This document shows positions 62,366-64,000 of a DNA stretch of 64,000 nt, piece after piece. The stretch is taken from positions 62,001 to 126,000 of the forward strand of contig CALFBI010000009.1 in the NCBI GenBank assembly GCA_937951675.1. The letters are read 5' to 3'. The stretch comes from an uncultured Verrucomicrobiales bacterium. Its GTDB lineage: Bacteria; Verrucomicrobiota; Verrucomicrobiia; Verrucomicrobiales; Akkermansiaceae. The notes under the pieces are model-generated. The model worked only from the letters and a program-made list of their open reading frames with translations. It searched no databases and was not told the origin of the DNA. A program made the position numbers and the translations under genes. Every line of letters starts with the position of its first letter. Position 1 is the first letter of the stretch.

Positions 62366-63592
62366 ATGAAAGCTCCTTCCTTATTAATCGTAGGCGCTGG
62401 TGGCGTGGGACATGTAGTGGCTCACAAATGTGCTCAACTCGCTTCACAGCTAGGGCGCATCTCACTGGCTTCGCGCACCCTTTCGAAATGTGAATCCATC
62501 GCGGAATCTGTCAAACAACGCACTGATATCGACATTGCAACTTTTGAATTAGATGCCGATCAAGTCGCCTCAACAGTGCGACTTCTAAAAGAACTCAAAC
62601 CGACCTTACTGATTAACGTTGCTCTCCCCTATCAAGACCTTGTCTTGATGGATGCTTGTTTGGAAGCTGGAGTTCATTACCTCGATACCGCGAATTACGA
62701 GCCCAAAGAGAAAGCTTTGTTCGAATATCATTGGCAATGGGCCTATCAAGAAAAGTTCCAAAAAGCGGGGCTCTGCGCCCTTCTAGGATCTGGATTTGAC
62801 CCTGGAGTCACTAATGTCTTTACCGCCTGGATGCTCAAACACCACTTCGATGAAATTCATGAAATTGATATCATCGACGTCAATGGAGGAGATCACGGCC
62901 AAGCATTTGCAACGAACTTTAATCCTGAAATCAACATTAGAGAAGTAACGGCTCCCTGCCGTCACTGGGAAAAAGACCGCTTTATGGAGACGCCCCCCAT
63001 GTCTCTCAAAGAAACGTTCCAATGCCCGGAAGAAGTAGGAACTTACCAAATCTACCGAATGTATCATGAGGAGCTTGAATCACTCACCAAACATTTCCCT
63101 ACGATCCGTAAAGCTCAGTTCTGGATGTCATTTTCAGAGAATTACCTCAAGCATCTCGAAGTTTTACAAAACGTAGGCATGACTCGTATCGACCCTGTCG
63201 AATACGAAGGAAACAGTATCATCCCTTTACAGTTCCTCAAAGCTGTTCTCCCAGACCCGGGCGACCTCGGCCAAACAACCAAGGGCCGCACTTGTATTGG
63301 AGTCATCGCACGAGGAATAAAAGACGGAAAAAGCAAAGCCTTTTATACTTATAATATATGTGACCATGAAGCCTGCTTCCAGGAAGTCGGGTCGCAGGCC
63401 ATTTCTTACACCACTGGAGTGCCCGCGATGATTGGTGCTAAAATGATCCTTGAGGGAATATGGCAAAAACCAGGCGTTTGGAATATGGAGCAAATGGACC
63501 CTGATCCTTTCATGGCAGACCTGAATCAATACGGACTTCCTTGGACCTGTATCGAGATTGACCCCCATTCACCCTTCAAAGTCACCTCCTAA
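62366..63592 (+). CDS. Carboxynorspermidine/saccharopine dehydrogenase family protein
   Basis: 408 residues. The Rossmann fold begins with SLLIVGAGGVGHVVAHKCAQ (GxGGVG). The sequence keeps the family's LLINVALPYQDLVLMDACLE, GVHYLDTANYEPKE, and GSGFDPGVTNVFTAWMLKHHF. The distinguishing context is the next gene, an NspC start. Carboxynorspermidine dehydrogenase joins aspartate semialdehyde to a diamine (diaminopropane or putrescine) and NspC decarboxylates the product to norspermidine or spermidine. A lysine-pathway saccharopine dehydrogenase is less likely. Confidence 0.85.
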   Translation: MKAPSLLIVGAGGVGHVVAHKCAQLASQLGRISLASRTLSKCESIAESVKQRTDIDIATFELDADQVASTVRLLKELKPTLLINVALPYQDLVLMDACLEAGVHYLDTANYEPKEKALFEYHWQWAYQEKFQKAGLCALLGSGFDPGVTNVFTAWMLKHHFDEIHEIDIIDVNGGDHGQAFATNFNPEINIREVTAPCRHWEKDRFMETPPMSLKETFQCPEEVGTYQIYRMYHEELESLTKHFPTIRKAQFWMSFSENYLKHLEVLQNVGMTRIDPVEYEGNSIIPLQFLKAVLPDPGDLGQTTKGRTCIGVIARGIKDGKSKAFYTYNICDHEACFQEVGSQAISYTTGVPAMIGAKMILEGIWQKPGVWNMEQMDPDPFMADLNQYGLPWTCIEIDPHSPFKVTS

Positions 63593-63602
63593 CTACGACT
63601 TT

Positions 63603-64000
63603 ATGCCAGCTCAGTTTTGTATCTCTCTTCCCAAAATCCGGCGGAATTGTGAAATCCTAGCTGATGTTGCTCAACAAAGCGGTGCTCAAATCGCGCTCGC
63701 ATTAAAGGCCTTCTCTCTTCCGCAAGCACTTCCTGTCATTGCCCAATACCTCGATGGATGCTGTGCTTCTGGATCATGGGAAGCTCAACTAGCTCACGAA
63801 TATTTTGGAAAGCAAATTCTAACCTGCTCCCCGGCCTATTCAGAAAAAGAACTTTCCGAGATCTTAGAGGTCACGACTCATCTCGATTTTAATTCACTTT
63901 CACAATGGGAAAAATTCCGAACTCAAGTTCAGTCCCACTCCCGCTTTAAAGACGGTTGCCTACAAATAGGCCTCCGGATCAATCCTGAGTTCTCTACTGG
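63603..64000 (+). CDS. nspC: Carboxynorspermidine decarboxylase, 5' part (cut by window edge)
   Basis: About 132 residues visible from ATG 63603, 10 bases after the dehydrogenase stop. The sequence PAQFCISLPKIRRNCEILAD, followed by GAQIALALKAFSLPQAL, GCCASGSWEAQLAHEYFG, and RINPEFSTG, matches the fold type III decarboxylase NspC, where the PLP lysine is in LALKAF. The catalytic C-terminal part is outside. With the upstream gene it completes the carboxy(nor)spermidine route. Confidence 0.88.
   Translation, partial: MPAQFCISLPKIRRNCEILADVAQQSGAQIALALKAFSLPQALPVIAQYLDGCCASGSWEAQLAHEYFGKQILTCSPAYSEKELSEILEVTTHLDFNSLSQWEKFRTQVQSHSRFKDGCLQIGLRINPEFST

Overview
The window is a compact, mostly housekeeping stretch of a bacterial chromosome, best placed in the phylum Verrucomicrobiota. 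Three things point there: two secreted proteins ending in a Verrucomicrobia-type PEP-CTERM signal (an IPEPSS motif, a hydrophobic segment and an Arg-rich end); a gene with a DUF5703 domain beside a giant secreted polysaccharide-lyase-like protein; and a general lack of Shine-Dalgarno sequences, with many starts sitting behind pyrimidine-rich leaders. The placement is inferred from gene content. No rRNA is present to confirm it, and there is no phage, insertion sequence or CRISPR array.

Layout. 1-1.9 kb: the end of a DUF5703 glycoside-hydrolase-like gene with a small membrane protein, and a protein of unknown function. 2.0-6.6 kb: a plus-strand run of UvrD/Rep helicase, A-type Fe-S carrier, HscB-like J protein, HAD phosphatase and TruA. 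6.7-9.4 kb: a DEAD-box RNA helicase with a structured leader, and a LysM protein. 9.9-15.8 kb, minus strand: EF-G, then (in transcription order) adk, fmt, a small exported protein, pyrH and frr. 15.9-18.9 kb: purM-purF. 19-21 kb: fluoride channel, His-rich lipoprotein, QueD and TrpA. 21-28 kb, minus strand: a PEP-CTERM protein, then the series ptsN-argS-pyrophosphatase-proB-proA. 28.2-30.9 kb: an overlapping operon of a ClpX-like AAA+ ATPase, a membrane protein and RecR. 31-38 kb: RluD with a coupled small protein, an SLC13 permease, an ArsC/Spx-like protein, a Nudix hydrolase, and gcvT-gcvH followed by a badly degraded gcvP. 38-48 kb: an alpha/beta hydrolase lacking its serine, GltB, a PEP-CTERM protein, FtsY, MgtE and a MauE/DoxX-type membrane protein. 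47.7-52.4 kb: a 1563-residue secreted lyase-like protein ending in ten perfect KDQ repeats. 52.6-64 kb, plus strand: an M20 peptidase, BamD-like and LptE-like lipoproteins, RsmI, a TIM-barrel protein, tRNA-Leu(CAA), a CCA-adding enzyme, a fused Lrp/AhbAB-type protein, PhoB-PhoR, an FHA protein, and carboxynorspermidine dehydrogenase followed by the start of NspC.

How it fits together: the window supplies translation (fusA, frr, fmt, argS, truA, rluD, rsmI, cca), purine, pyrimidine and proline synthesis, one-carbon metabolism and envelope assembly (bamD- and lptE-like). Secreted polysaccharide degradation sits at both the left edge and 48-52 kb, fitting a polysaccharide-degrading Gram-negative heterotroph. 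The most unusual items are the gcvP remnant, the ClpX variant without a zinc-binding domain but with an IGF loop, the KDQ minisatellite, the serine-less hydrolase, the fused AhbAB-like protein, and the nested hairpin upstream of the DEAD-box gene. I did not find a clearly new multi-gene defence or mobile system.
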